Below are positions 18,096-29,603 of a stretch of 64,000 nt of DNA, one piece after another. Under the pieces are notes generated by a model. That model worked only from the letters and a program-made list of their open reading frames with translations, did not search any database and had not been told where the DNA came from. Position 1 is the first letter of the stretch, and each line of letters opens with the position of its first letter. The translations under genes and the position numbers were made by a program. The stretch comes from Phycisphaerae bacterium. Lineage in GTDB: Bacteria; Planctomycetota; Phycisphaerae; Phycisphaerales; SM1A02. Location: positions 62,001-126,000 of the forward strand of contig PBAX01000014.1 of NCBI GenBank assembly GCA_002716385.1. The letters are read 5' to 3'.

Positions 18096-19091
18096 TCAGG
18101 AACCGGCCGCTTCGGCCGTCGGAGCCGCCGCCCCGGGAGTCGGTCGGACACTCAGGATCCGGGTCGCCTTGAGTGGCACGACGGCTACCACCGACGCATT
18201 GTCATTGAGCCCGTCAAACCAGATCACTTCGGCCTTCACCGCGAAGAGATGCGGGCCCGGCGTGAATTTGTCTTCACTTTCATCTGCATCATCAGCAAAT
18301 GGAAATGAAACGATCTGCATCATGGGTTGCGCACCAAACGGACGAATACGTGGTGCCGAGATCATCTCGCGTTCATACAACTCATCCATCGTTCGACATT
18401 CACCCGACGTCGCCCAGGCGATATCAAACGGCTCCCCGTCGACCGTGACTTCCTTCCATCGAAACTCGATGTACGGGCCACTCTCTTCAGACAACTCACC
18501 ATCAGCCCACGCATCAGGGATGACCGATGAATTGCCCTGACCCGACTGCCATTCCGTTGCAAGCTTGATGCGAATATCGATACCACCGGGAACCCGTGCT
18601 TGCTGCGGAAGAATGCACAAGGAACCGGACATCGCCGAAGCGCCGACCAGATCATCAGTCGTAATGATCTTATCACGAATGAGCCTCTGCAGAAAGGCAC
18701 TTCCATATGGTGCATCGGCACCACGTTCCTTCGAAAGCATGTCAGCCTGATCGATGATGGCCAAACCGATCGAACGAGCCTGTTCCGATGACAAGTCGCC
18801 AGCCGCATGGGCCTCCGACCACTGGGCCAGCTTCCCCTCATCACGTGTTTCAACCGCTGATTGATGGGACCCACCACCGCCGGTTGAACCACTGTTCAGG
18901 TAGTAGATCTTCCGGCTCTGTTCAGCATTTTCGACACTCTCCGGGCGGTTCTGGCCAATCAGCACCAGAATCCCCAGAACCAATGCCCCCACGCTCATGA
19001 GCAGAAGCAACAGCCCCGGACCCCGCAGGGCCAGAGCCAGCAGACCAATCCCACCCAGCAACAGGATGACGCTGATGATGATCAACCACAT
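18096..19091 (-). CDS. Membrane protein of unknown function with two N-terminal transmembrane segments
   Basis: 331 residues. Two N-terminal hydrophobic helices lie back to back (about residues 2-23 and 26-46), then a Gly/Ser-rich linker (SGSTGGGGSHQ) and a soluble domain of about 260 residues with DEGKLAQWSEAHAAGDLSSEQARSIG helices and a beta-rich C-terminal half. Part of the soluble domain concerns a repeated beta-sheet theme (PYIEFRWKEVTVDGEPFDIAW). Not recognised. The ATG at 19091 opens directly with the first transmembrane helix and is preceded by TATGAT 6 bases upstream, with no Shine-Dalgarno, so the message may be leaderless. It is divergent from lepA (82 bases between starts). Confidence 0.75.
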   Translation of the reverse strand: MWLIIISVILLLGGIGLLALALRGPGLLLLLMSVGALVLGILVLIGQNRPESVENAEQSRKIYYLNSGSTGGGGSHQSAVETRDEGKLAQWSEAHAAGDLSSEQARSIGLAIIDQADMLSKERGADAPYGSAFLQRLIRDKIITTDDLVGASAMSGSLCILPQQARVPGGIDIRIKLATEWQSGQGNSSVIPDAWADGELSEESGPYIEFRWKEVTVDGEPFDIAWATSGECRTMDELYEREMISAPRIRPFGAQPMMQIVSFPFADDADESEDKFTPGPHLFAVKAEVIWFDGLNDNASVVAVVPLKATRILSVRPTPGAAAPTAEAAGS

Positions 19092-19097
19092 GGCCCG

Positions 19098-19103
19098 ATC
19101 ATA
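19098..19103 (-). promoter_or_regulatory. -10-like TATGAT for a leaderless mRNA
   Basis: TATGAT on the minus strand ends 6 bases before the ATG at 19091. There is no Shine-Dalgarno between them. Confidence 0.45.
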
Positions 19104-19173
19104 CCGGTACTCGACCCCCTGAACCCAACCTATACTGCTCAATCCGGGCCTGAGAACCCGAAACGATCGATCC

Positions 19174-20988
<1,815 letters not shown>

Positions 20989-21015
20989 ATCCCCTGTCCA
21001 CGCTCGGAGTCAACC

Positions 21016-21744
21016 ATGAGCACATTCGAAAGACTGATTACCTGGTCCGTCATGACCCTTCTGGTATTGCTTTGCGCAGCGATGTTCGTCCATTCGTCGA
21101 ACAACGCCATGGCATGGAGCATGGAGAAGGCACCGGCACTTGGCCCGGCATCGGAGATCACCCTTCAGGCCGAGGATGGCAGCATGAGCGATCTGAAGAT
21201 GGTCGATGGGCGACTCTCCTGGGGCGATGAACCACAACAGAGCACCCAGTCGGTCGCCTATGTGCACATCGGCGCACTGCTCCCGGTTCTCATGAGCCAG
21301 GAGGAAAGAGCCGAGGAACGCAACGCCCTTCGGGAACGCCTCACCGAGGAGGCACAGGAACTCATCGATCAGCTCGACACGATCAAGTCCAACATGGAGG
21401 ACATGACCCCGGGTGAAGAGGATCATCAGGCCCAGCTTCAGATGGGACAGGCCATCGCGCAACAACTCCAGGCGTTCCAGCAACAAGCCATGGCCGAAGA
21501 GGATGCCAAGACCGCCGAGCAACTCGAGCAGTGCTACCGCGAACTGGTCACCGCCGTGAACGTCGTAGCCGATCGGAAGAAGATCGACACCGTGTTCCGC
21601 TTCATCCCGACCGATGATGAATTCACCAAGGGTGACTCGAGCGCCGCAATGCTCCAGATCCGGCTCCGGACCTTCCTTCGATATCCAGACCGTGACGACA
21701 TCACCGAGGACATCGCCGAGGAACTCAACATCACGCTGGAATGA
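21016..21744 (+). CDS. OmpH/Skp-like periplasmic protein
   Basis: 242 residues: an N-terminal hydrophobic anchor or signal sequence (ITWSVMTLLVLLCAAMFVHSS), then an OmpH/Skp-type domain. It starts with the strand VAYVHIGALLPVLM, followed by a long charged coiled coil (about residues 92-180), and closes with the strand pair VADRKKIDTVFRFIP and the hallmark DITEDIAEELN, which corresponds to the DITdxVlxxLN end of Skp-family proteins. Skp chaperones escort outer-membrane proteins through the periplasm. Placed 27 bases after lepA and in a region with lpxA, it fits envelope assembly. The family assignment is by pattern only. Confidence 0.7.
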   Translation: MSTFERLITWSVMTLLVLLCAAMFVHSSNNAMAWSMEKAPALGPASEITLQAEDGSMSDLKMVDGRLSWGDEPQQSTQSVAYVHIGALLPVLMSQEERAEERNALRERLTEEAQELIDQLDTIKSNMEDMTPGEEDHQAQLQMGQAIAQQLQAFQQQAMAEEDAKTAEQLEQCYRELVTAVNVVADRKKIDTVFRFIPTDDEFTKGDSSAAMLQIRLRTFLRYPDRDDITEDIAEELNITLE

Positions 21745-21749
21745 ACTGC

Positions 21750-22445
21750 TCAGCCTGACTGACGCAGACCGATCCTGAATTCTTCCTGAAGGGCATTCGA
21801 CACGTCCTGCATGTCGGGTGCGGCATCGCCCAGTTCCGCCTGAAGGCTCGTCACACCACGTCCAGCCAGTCCGCATGGCACAATAAGGTCGAAGTGGGAA
21901 AGATCGGGACACACGTTGATGGCCAGTCCATGCATCGTGACCCAACGACTGACCCTGACTCCCATCGCACAGATCTTCCTCGCACGAGCGGGATCGTCAC
22001 CGACCCATACTCCCGTGGCGCAGTCGTCTCGGAATCCCTGAATCCCATAGCGAGCCAACGTTCGGATGACGATCTCCTCGAGCCATCGAAGATAGGCGTG
22101 CAGCCGAAGCTCGAGTCGATTCAGATCGAGGATCGGATAGGCCACCAACTGACCGGGGCCGTGCCATGTAATGTCGCCTCCGCGATCCGTCGGCTGCACC
22201 TCGACGCCCTGGGCCGACAACTGCTCATCGCTGGCCAGCAGATGCGATCTGGCGCCGGGACGATTGGAGATCGTGATCACCGGTGGATCATGTTCAACCA
22301 GAAGCAGATCCATCCGGGGCACCTCCGAATCCCGCAGGGCGATCACCTCCTGTTGTCGACGTCGCTGCTCCGCCAACGCATCGACGTAGGTCATTCGTCC
22401 AAGATCCGTGATCTCAAGGATGTCGACGGGATGTGATGAATGCAT
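21750..22445 (-). CDS. lipB: Octanoyl-[acyl-carrier-protein]-protein octanoyltransferase
   Basis: 231-residue enzyme that moves octanoate from acyl carrier protein to lipoyl domains, the first step of lipoate synthesis. The thioester nucleophile is Cys191 (FDLIVPCGLAGRGVTSL) and the catalytic Lys is Lys157 (ARKICAMGVRV). The substrate-binding blocks RGGDITWHGPGQLVAYPILDL and RDDCATGVWVG are standard. The ATG at 22445 gives the family length; an upstream in-frame start would add 29 residues with no family resemblance. It ends 5 bases from the convergent OmpH-like gene and is divergent from lpxA with starts 60 bases apart. Confidence 0.95.
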   Translation of the reverse strand: MHSSHPVDILEITDLGRMTYVDALAEQRRRQQEVIALRDSEVPRMDLLLVEHDPPVITISNRPGARSHLLASDEQLSAQGVEVQPTDRGGDITWHGPGQLVAYPILDLNRLELRLHAYLRWLEEIVIRTLARYGIQGFRDDCATGVWVGDDPARARKICAMGVRVSRWVTMHGLAINVCPDLSHFDLIVPCGLAGRGVTSLQAELGDAAPDMQDVSNALQEEFRIGLRQSG

Positions 22446-22491
22446 CGGAAGACTCGCAGTGAAGGCCCGGTCTCGAGCCGGTTGACCATGA

Positions 22492-22497
22492 TAGGAT
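22492..22497 (+). promoter_or_regulatory. -10-like TAGGAT for leaderless lpxA
   Basis: TAGGAT ends 7 bases before the ATG at 22505. The other in-frame ATG (22496) lies inside this element, which supports 22505 as the start. Confidence 0.5.
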
Positions 22498-22504
22498 GAC
22501 GGAC

Positions 22505-23317
22505 ATGCCAGAACTTGACACCATCCACCCAACCGCCGTCATCGATGGCGACGTCCAGATGGACGACGATGTCGTCATCGGCCCCCACTGCATCATCACG
22601 GGACCGGTTCGAATCAAGTCCGGCACCCGTCTCATGGGCCAGAACTGGATTCATGGCCATTGCAAGATCGGGCATGGCAACGTGCTCTTTACCGGTGCCA
22701 GAATCGGCGGGCCACCTCAGGATCTCGGATTCGATCCCGAACAACCGGAACCGGGCATCCTGATCGGGGATGAAAACACGTTCCGCGAAGGCTTCACCGC
22801 CCATCGAGGCAAGACCGAGGAACCCACCCGAATCGGCTCCAACAACTTCTTCATGTCCAACACCCATGTCGGTCACGATTGCCAGGTCCGCAACAACTGC
22901 ACATTGGCATCGGGTGCCGTTCTCGGTGGTCATGTCGTCGTCGAGGATCGCGTCATCATCGGCGGTAACACCGCCGTCGCCCAGTTCGTGCATATCGGCA
23001 TGGGCGCCTTCCTGACCGGTGGATACGCCACATCCCAGGGCGTCCCCCCCTGGTTCATGCTGACCTGCACCAACACCTGCGGTTCACTCAACCTCATCGG
23101 CATGAGACGAAACGGCATGGACAAGGAAGACATCGCTCGCCGCAAGTGGGTGTACAAGGTCCTCTACAGAATGAACTACTCGTTGAAGAAGGCCCGCGAG
23201 ACGCTGGAGGAACAAGCCGCCGATCCCATCGTGCGCGAGTACCTCGATTTCCTCGATGCCAGTGACAAGGCCATCTGCCATGGAACACAGCGGCCCAATC
23301 GTGGTGGCGCCGGCTGA
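22505..23317 (+). CDS. lpxA: Acyl-[ACP]--UDP-N-acetylglucosamine O-acyltransferase
   Basis: 270-residue left-handed beta-helix acyltransferase that starts lipid A synthesis. Hexapeptide repeats run from residue about 8 to 185 (HPTAVIDGDVQMDDDVVIGPHCIITGPV and onwards). GGPPQDLGF and FTAHRG are LpxA signatures, and His124 in NTHVGHDC matches the catalytic His of the family. A helical C-terminal domain follows (LIGMRRNGMDKEDI, then the FLDASDKAICHG end). It implies an LPS-type outer membrane. The metallo-hydrolase begins one base after its stop, so the two are co-transcribed. Confidence 0.93.
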   Translation: MPELDTIHPTAVIDGDVQMDDDVVIGPHCIITGPVRIKSGTRLMGQNWIHGHCKIGHGNVLFTGARIGGPPQDLGFDPEQPEPGILIGDENTFREGFTAHRGKTEEPTRIGSNNFFMSNTHVGHDCQVRNNCTLASGAVLGGHVVVEDRVIIGGNTAVAQFVHIGMGAFLTGGYATSQGVPPWFMLTCTNTCGSLNLIGMRRNGMDKEDIARRKWVYKVLYRMNYSLKKARETLEEQAADPIVREYLDFLDASDKAICHGTQRPNRGGAG

Positions 23318-23318
23318 A

Positions 23319-24125
23319 ATGTCGTCCATTTCCTTCTGTGTTCTTGGAAGCGGGTCCGGTGGCAACTGCACGGTCCTAAAAGTCGACGAGGAACTATTTC
23401 TGATCGATGCCGGACTGTCCATTAAGCAGACTCGACTTCGAATGGAAGCAGTAGGACTCTCGATCCACAATGTCCGCGGACTCTTCGTAACGCACATGGA
23501 TCGCGACCATTTCGGAACCAGCTGGCCGGGCCACGTCCAGCGAATGGGCCTGAAGGTGCATGTCGGACCATCGCACATGGATACGGCCTGCCGATTCGGT
23601 GTTCCGACCAGCCTGCTTGAGATCGCCGGCGAATCGCCCGAAACAAGGACCGGCATGAGCGTCCGTCGAATCGATGTGGCCCATGACGACAGTGGCTGCT
23701 CCGCGTTCATCTTTGAACATGAAGATTGTCGACTCGGGTGGGCCACCGATCTTGGTCACGTACCCGACCATCTGCTTGAGGCCTTCGTCGATCTGGACGC
23801 TTTGGCGTTCGAATCCAACTACGACCGTGACATGCAGGAAGCTTCCGGTCGCCCCGCGTTTCTCAAGGAACGGATTATGGGCGGACGAGGACATCTGTCG
23901 AATCGGGAATCACTGGCGGCGATTCGCACCATCGATGCGGGTTCCCGTCTCCAGCACATCGTGCTTCTCCATCTGTCCCGTCAATGCAACTGCCCCGATC
24001 GCGTTCACTCGCTCTGGAAGGATCATGGTGGAGACATGGCGGATCGGATCACGATCACGAATCAACATGCCCCGACACCGATGCTGCACGTGACCCCGGT
24101 CGCGAACACTCTGTTCACGCCGTGA
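23319..24125 (+). CDS. Metallo-beta-lactamase-fold hydrolase (WalJ/YycJ-like)
   Basis: 268-residue MBL-fold protein. The opening SFCVLGSGSGGNCTVLKVDEELFLIDAGLS is characteristic of the WalJ/YycJ branch, proposed to act in DNA or cell-wall-related processing. The metal motif normally HxHxDH reads THMDRDHFG, so the second His is Asp. The remaining ligands look present (Asp in ATDLGH, His in VLLHLSRQCN). An Asp at that place could still bind one metal, but activity is uncertain. The ATG at 23319 directly follows the lpxA stop and starts at the fold. The last 11 bases overlap the end of the convergent gene. Confidence 0.8.
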   Translation: MSSISFCVLGSGSGGNCTVLKVDEELFLIDAGLSIKQTRLRMEAVGLSIHNVRGLFVTHMDRDHFGTSWPGHVQRMGLKVHVGPSHMDTACRFGVPTSLLEIAGESPETRTGMSVRRIDVAHDDSGCSAFIFEHEDCRLGWATDLGHVPDHLLEAFVDLDALAFESNYDRDMQEASGRPAFLKERIMGGRGHLSNRESLAAIRTIDAGSRLQHIVLLHLSRQCNCPDRVHSLWKDHGGDMADRITITNQHAPTPMLHVTPVANTLFTP

Positions 24126-24879
24126 CGTCCCATCTCAACGGAACGTCCCCGGATTCCATGAATCGCTCATGGAACGCCGAGACATCCGCCGCCACCGGCA
24201 GTGGATCCGTCAAGGCGAGCCCATCGAGCACCCGTGGCACCATCAATGGCAGATCGGGTTCGAGCTGGGCATCCAGATCGGTGACGACATCCTCGAAGAA
24301 GAGATCCTGATCATTGCGACATCGCCAGACCTGAACAGGATGTTGCAGAAGATGAAGGCTTCCCGGCAACGTGATCGAACGAACACGATCGAGGTCGACC
24401 TGCGACCACCAGGCGATCGGACTGCCCGGCATGACCGGTGTGCCCTCCGCCATGACGGTGTAGACGCCGACCGGTTCGATCGACTCGATGGCCGGCATCG
24501 TGATGGGTGTCGAACCATCATGAATCAGGACCAGATGGAACCGTTCCAGCACATTCTCCAGGGCCGCTTCCGCCTGTTCGATCGTGTCGACGATGTCCGC
24601 CGGCATCTCCGGCCCCCAGGCCTCGTCCAACGCCTCCATGGATTCCTCATACAGAAGATCCGCGCGATCCCACCCAAGCAGACGCTCGGCGGGCCGGACC
24701 GATTCCAGCTCGGAGAGCGAGAACGTGATGGCCTGAAGGGTGATCATCGGAGTGACCGAAGCTCGCCACTGGTCCCCCTCGGGCGTCCTCGGCAGTGCGT
24801 TCGATGCCCGCGCAAAGTCCATCCAACGGCCCAACAAGGCAGTCCAGGACACGACCTCGGGTTGAAACGCCTCTGGCAT
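24115..24879 (-). CDS. Conserved-looking soluble protein of unknown function
   Basis: 254 residues, cytoplasmic by appearance, with no motif recognised. It is rich in Pro, Glu, Asp and Trp. The first part is helical (SWTALLGRWMDFARASNALP, ITFSLSELESVRPAERLLGWDRADLLYEE) and the second beta-rich. It contains no obvious catalytic signature. ATG 24879 is used (CACAAT lies 8 bases before it, close to the leaderless pattern); a GTG at 24912 would add 11 residues. The long open frame, coding-like composition and absence of a better frame support it. Overlaps the convergent hydrolase by 11 bases and lies divergent to ftsK. Confidence 0.6.
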   Translation of the reverse strand: MPEAFQPEVVSWTALLGRWMDFARASNALPRTPEGDQWRASVTPMITLQAITFSLSELESVRPAERLLGWDRADLLYEESMEALDEAWGPEMPADIVDTIEQAEAALENVLERFHLVLIHDGSTPITMPAIESIEPVGVYTVMAEGTPVMPGSPIAWWSQVDLDRVRSITLPGSLHLLQHPVQVWRCRNDQDLFFEDVVTDLDAQLEPDLPLMVPRVLDGLALTDPLPVAADVSAFHERFMESGDVPLRWDVTA

Positions 24880-24969
24880 GGGTCTGGATTGTGCCACCAA
24901 GACCGGTTCCACGTCTATTACTTGTCCTCAAATCCCCGATTACTGCGTCGAAAAGCGAGTTTCTGCCGA

Positions 24970-24975
24970 TAGATC
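24970..24975 (+). promoter_or_regulatory. -10-like TAGATC for a leaderless ftsK message
   Basis: TAGATC sits exactly 7 bases before the ATG at 24983, without a Shine-Dalgarno. The last base departs from TANNNT, so this is the weakest of the set. Confidence 0.3.
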
Positions 24976-24982
24976 CACTCGT

Positions 24983-27511
<2,529 letters not shown>

Positions 27512-27584
27512 CGGCTCAGAGACCCCGTGACAGGACATCGTGAAGAGTCCGGAAATTGTGGCCGACTTTCGCCAACTAGGGCGA

Positions 27585-27590
27585 TAGTAT
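27585..27590 (+). promoter_or_regulatory. Possible -10 element (TAGTAT) of the small transcript
   Basis: TAGTAT, inside GATAGTAT, lies 74 bases past the ftsK stop. It is the best placed TANNNT to start a transcript of about 317 bases running to the terminator at 27913. No -35 match is clear. Confidence 0.3.
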
Positions 27591-27640
27591 TCCTATCGGA
27601 GTGTCATCACGCCCGTCCGAGCGAGCCCCGAGGAGCCGTG

Positions 27641-27736
27641 ATGAACTTCGACGACCGTGAGCACCCGCTCATGGGCGATGTGCCCTTTGGGACGCCGAAG
27701 GGGGCAGAAACCCGGCGGCCGGTTCACATCCGGTGA
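27641..27736 (+). CDS. Putative 31-residue small protein
   Basis: Short open frame starting MNFDDREHPLMGDVPFG and ending RRPVHIR. It is supported by a good Shine-Dalgarno (GAGGAG, 5 bases before the ATG at 27641). The peptide is acidic at the front and basic at the end, with no membrane segment. It lies between ftsK and the 13-residue peptide frame in a region that otherwise looks like a structured leader. It could be a genuine small protein, a leader frame, or coincidence; the ribosome-binding site is the only direct evidence. Confidence 0.35.
   Translation: MNFDDREHPLMGDVPFGTPKGAETRRPVHIR
27718..27734 (+). other. T-arm-like hairpin
   Basis: GCCGG and CCGGT pair around the 7-base loop TTCACAT, the size and start (TTC) of a tRNA T arm. 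No D arm, anticodon arm, acceptor stem or CCA is found around it, so it is not a tRNA; it may be one structural element of the small transcript. Confidence 0.35.
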
Positions 27737-27762
27737 CGGCTGGGACAGGTTGGGCTCATGAA

Positions 27763-27774
27763 AGGAGGTGGTCC
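27763..27774 (+). promoter_or_regulatory. Near-complete anti-Shine-Dalgarno match
   Basis: The run AAAGGAGGTGGTCC begins at about 27761, just before the ATG ATG at 27776 and 27779. The full complement of the usual 16S rRNA 3' end would be AAAGGAGGTGATCC. Thirteen of 14 bases match and the other (G) can wobble-pair, giving a duplex far longer than a normal ribosome-binding site. The first ATG is only one base downstream, so the long duplex would have to melt for normal initiation. Ordinary genes in this window carry 4-6 bases of match. Confidence 0.7.
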
Positions 27775-27775
27775 G

Positions 27776-27817
27776 ATGATGAATGAATGTGACTGTATGT
27801 GGGGGTCGCACTGCTAA
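27776..27817 (+). CDS. Tiny Cys/Met/His-rich peptide (13 residues)
   Basis: Reads MMNECDCMWGSHC then TAA. Three Cys, three Met (two at the start), one His and one Trp in 13 residues is a striking, metal-ligand-like composition. An upstream in-frame ATG at 27758 would read through the Shine-Dalgarno run and add MKGGGP. The stop codon is itself part of a hairpin (see 27816-27848), and an intrinsic terminator follows before the next gene. Possible roles are a leader peptide sensing Cys or Trp charging, a metal-responsive leader, or a real peptide product. I do not recognise it as a named family. Confidence 0.45.
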   Translation: MMNECDCMWGSHC

Positions 27818-27848
27818 CCCGTGCGATTGACGGGTTGCACGGGCGTGC
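27816..27848 (+). promoter_or_regulatory. Mutually exclusive hairpins after the tiny peptide
   Basis: AACCCGT (27816-27822) can pair with ACGGGTT (27830-27836), or CCCGTGC (27818-27824) can pair with GCACGGG (27837-27843). GCAC (27837-27840) can also pair with GTGC (27845-27848). The alternatives share bases, so only one can form at a time. The first hairpin begins within the peptide's stop codon, so a ribosome stalled there would block it. This is an attenuator-like geometry, inferred from pairing only. Confidence 0.45.
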
Positions 27849-27873
27849 GATCCTTATCAAGCAGATAAAACCC

Positions 27874-27913
27874 CCAGCGGGCGGTGCCACACGGCATCGC
27901 CCGCTGGTTTTTT
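27874..27913 (+). terminator. Strong rho-independent terminator before the carboxyltransferase gene
   Basis: Ten perfect pairs (27874-27883 with 27898-27907), a 14-base loop and T6. The next start codon is 31 bases beyond, so the hairpin separates the ftsK/small-peptide transcript from the next gene, or forms the terminator arm of an attenuator. Confidence 0.9.
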
Positions 27914-27938
27914 GACTGGAGCCCCTGTCGGCTATCCT
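27912..27938 (+). promoter_or_regulatory. Probable promoter (TTGACT - 15 bp - TATCCT) for the carboxyltransferase gene
   Basis: TTGACT at 27912-27917 and TATCCT at 27933-27938. The -10 ends 6 bases before the ATG at 27945, so the mRNA would be leaderless. The -35 overlaps the T run of the preceding terminator. The 15-base spacer is shorter than the usual 17. Confidence 0.45.
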
Positions 27939-27944
27939 GATGAG

Positions 27945-29576
27945 ATGTCGAACTCACCGCTTCAGACCACCACGGAGGCCTTCATCGCCCAGGCAGAGCA
28001 GATCCGCCAGGGCGGCGGAGCCAAGGGCATCGACCGTCAACATCGCCATGGACGTCTGACGGCTCGGGAGAGACTCGATCTTCTCGTTGACCCGGGGACA
28101 CCACAGTTCGAGTGCGGACTCTTCGCGGCGTTTGAGATGTACAAGGAATACGGCGGCGCCCCCGCTGCCGGCGTGGTCACGACGATCGCCCACGTCGGTG
28201 GCAAGATCTGCATGATCATCGCCAACGACGCGACCGTGAAGGCTGGCGCCTTCTTTCCGATGACCTGCAAGAAGATCATCCGCGCACAGGAAATAGCACA
28301 ACGAGCTCGATTGCCACTGCTCTATCTCGTCGACTCGGCCGGCGTCTTTCTTCCATTGCAGGAGGACGTCTTTCCTGACACGGACGACTTCGGTCGCATC
28401 TTCCGGAACAATGCCGTCATCTCCGCCAACGGCATTTCCCAGATGGCAGCCATCATGGGGAACTGCGTCGCCGGCGGTGGCTACCTCCCCGTCCTCTGCG
28501 ACACGCTGCTGATGACCGAAGGCAGTGGTCTCTATCTCGCTGGGCCGGCCCTCGTGAAAGCGGCCATCGGACAGGAAGTCAGCACAGAGGAACTTGGCGG
28601 CGCCGAGATGCATGCCTCGATCTCAGGCACCATCGATTTCCATGAACCCGATGATGAAGCCTGCCTCAAACGACTTCGCAGCCTGGTGCATGCCGACATG
28701 GCGGCGCCGCCCAGCCATGGTCCACCTCACGAGTCCACGAACCCCGAACGCAAGCGTGAGGACATCTTCGAGATCTTCACCGACGAACCTGGTCAGCAGT
28801 ACGACGTGAACGAACTGCTCAAGTGCATCGTCGACAAGGACTCCTTCAACGAATACAAGGCCGACTACGGCGCCTCGATCGTCTGCGGCTATGCCAGAAT
28901 CGATGGATGGCCCTGCGGCATCGTCGCCAACCAGCACATGCTCACCAAGCGGATGATGCCCGGTGGCAAGGCAGGCCCCTCCACCTCGACCAACATGCCG
29001 GCTGTCATCTACACCGATTCCGCCGACAAGTCTGCACGCTTCATCATGGACTGCAACCAGAAGCGCATACCACTCATCTTCATCCACGACACCACCGGTT
29101 TCATGGTCGGTCGTGACAGTGAACAGGACGGCATCATTCGAAGTGGTGCCAAGATGGTCAATGCGATGAGCAACTGCGTCGTTCCGAAGATCTCCCTGAT
29201 CACCGGCGGCAGCTATGGTGCCGGCAACTACGCCATGTGCGGCAGAGCCTTCGATCCGTTCCTCACGCTGGCCTGGCCGGGTAGTCGATGCGCCGTGATG
29301 GGCGCACAGTCGGCGGCCGGAACCCTGCTGCAGATCGATCTCGCCGCACGCAAGCGAAGAGGCGAGGAACCCGATGAAGCCGAACGCAAGACGCTTCTGG
29401 ATGCGATCACCAAGTCGTACACCGATCAGCAGGACATCCGATACGGCGCCGCACGCGGCTGGATCGACCGTCTTATCCATCCAGAGCACACGCGGGATGA
29501 ACTGGCCATGGCCTTGCAGACCGCGTCGACCGTCCCGATGGGCGATTCGTTCAAGACCGGTGTTCTCCAGACCTGA
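27945..29576 (+). CDS. Acyl-CoA carboxylase carboxyltransferase (beta) subunit, methylcrotonyl-CoA carboxylase-like
   Basis: 543-residue biotin-dependent carboxyltransferase subunit that moves the carboxyl group from carboxybiotin to an acyl-CoA. The duplicated crotonase-like fold is clear. The N-half carries IIANDATVKAGAFFPMTCKK, DSAGVFLPLQEDVFPD and FGRIFRNNAVISANGISQ; the C-half carries FIHDTTGFMVGRDSEQDGI and GSYGAGNYAMCGRAFDP. The DSAG/DVFPD/FGRIF wording is closer to methylcrotonyl-CoA (leucine degradation) than to propionyl-CoA carboxylase. The biotin carboxylase/BCCP subunit is not in this window. The ATG at 27945 starts a normal N-terminus; an upstream in-frame start lies in the terminator. 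The SDR gene follows after 27 bases. Confidence 0.92.
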   Translation: MSNSPLQTTTEAFIAQAEQIRQGGGAKGIDRQHRHGRLTARERLDLLVDPGTPQFECGLFAAFEMYKEYGGAPAAGVVTTIAHVGGKICMIIANDATVKAGAFFPMTCKKIIRAQEIAQRARLPLLYLVDSAGVFLPLQEDVFPDTDDFGRIFRNNAVISANGISQMAAIMGNCVAGGGYLPVLCDTLLMTEGSGLYLAGPALVKAAIGQEVSTEELGGAEMHASISGTIDFHEPDDEACLKRLRSLVHADMAAPPSHGPPHESTNPERKREDIFEIFTDEPGQQYDVNELLKCIVDKDSFNEYKADYGASIVCGYARIDGWPCGIVANQHMLTKRMMPGGKAGPSTSTNMPAVIYTDSADKSARFIMDCNQKRIPLIFIHDTTGFMVGRDSEQDGIIRSGAKMVNAMSNCVVPKISLITGGSYGAGNYAMCGRAFDPFLTLAWPGSRCAVMGAQSAAGTLLQIDLAARKRRGEEPDEAERKTLLDAITKSYTDQQDIRYGAARGWIDRLIHPEHTRDELAMALQTASTVPMGDSFKTGVLQT

Positions 29577-29603
29577 TCCGTCCACCAGAGGAGCTGGTCA
29601 TAC

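Noticed and set aside
24115-24125. Convergent 11-base overlap of stops (also at 53684-53694) as a regulatory signal
   Set aside because: Both are simple overlaps of stop regions in compact convergent gene pairs; no shared structure beyond a short palindrome at the first.
27718-27734. tRNA or tmRNA gene suspected from a T-arm-like hairpin
   Set aside because: No D arm, anticodon arm, acceptor stem or CCA end; no proteolysis-tag frame ending in ALAA.
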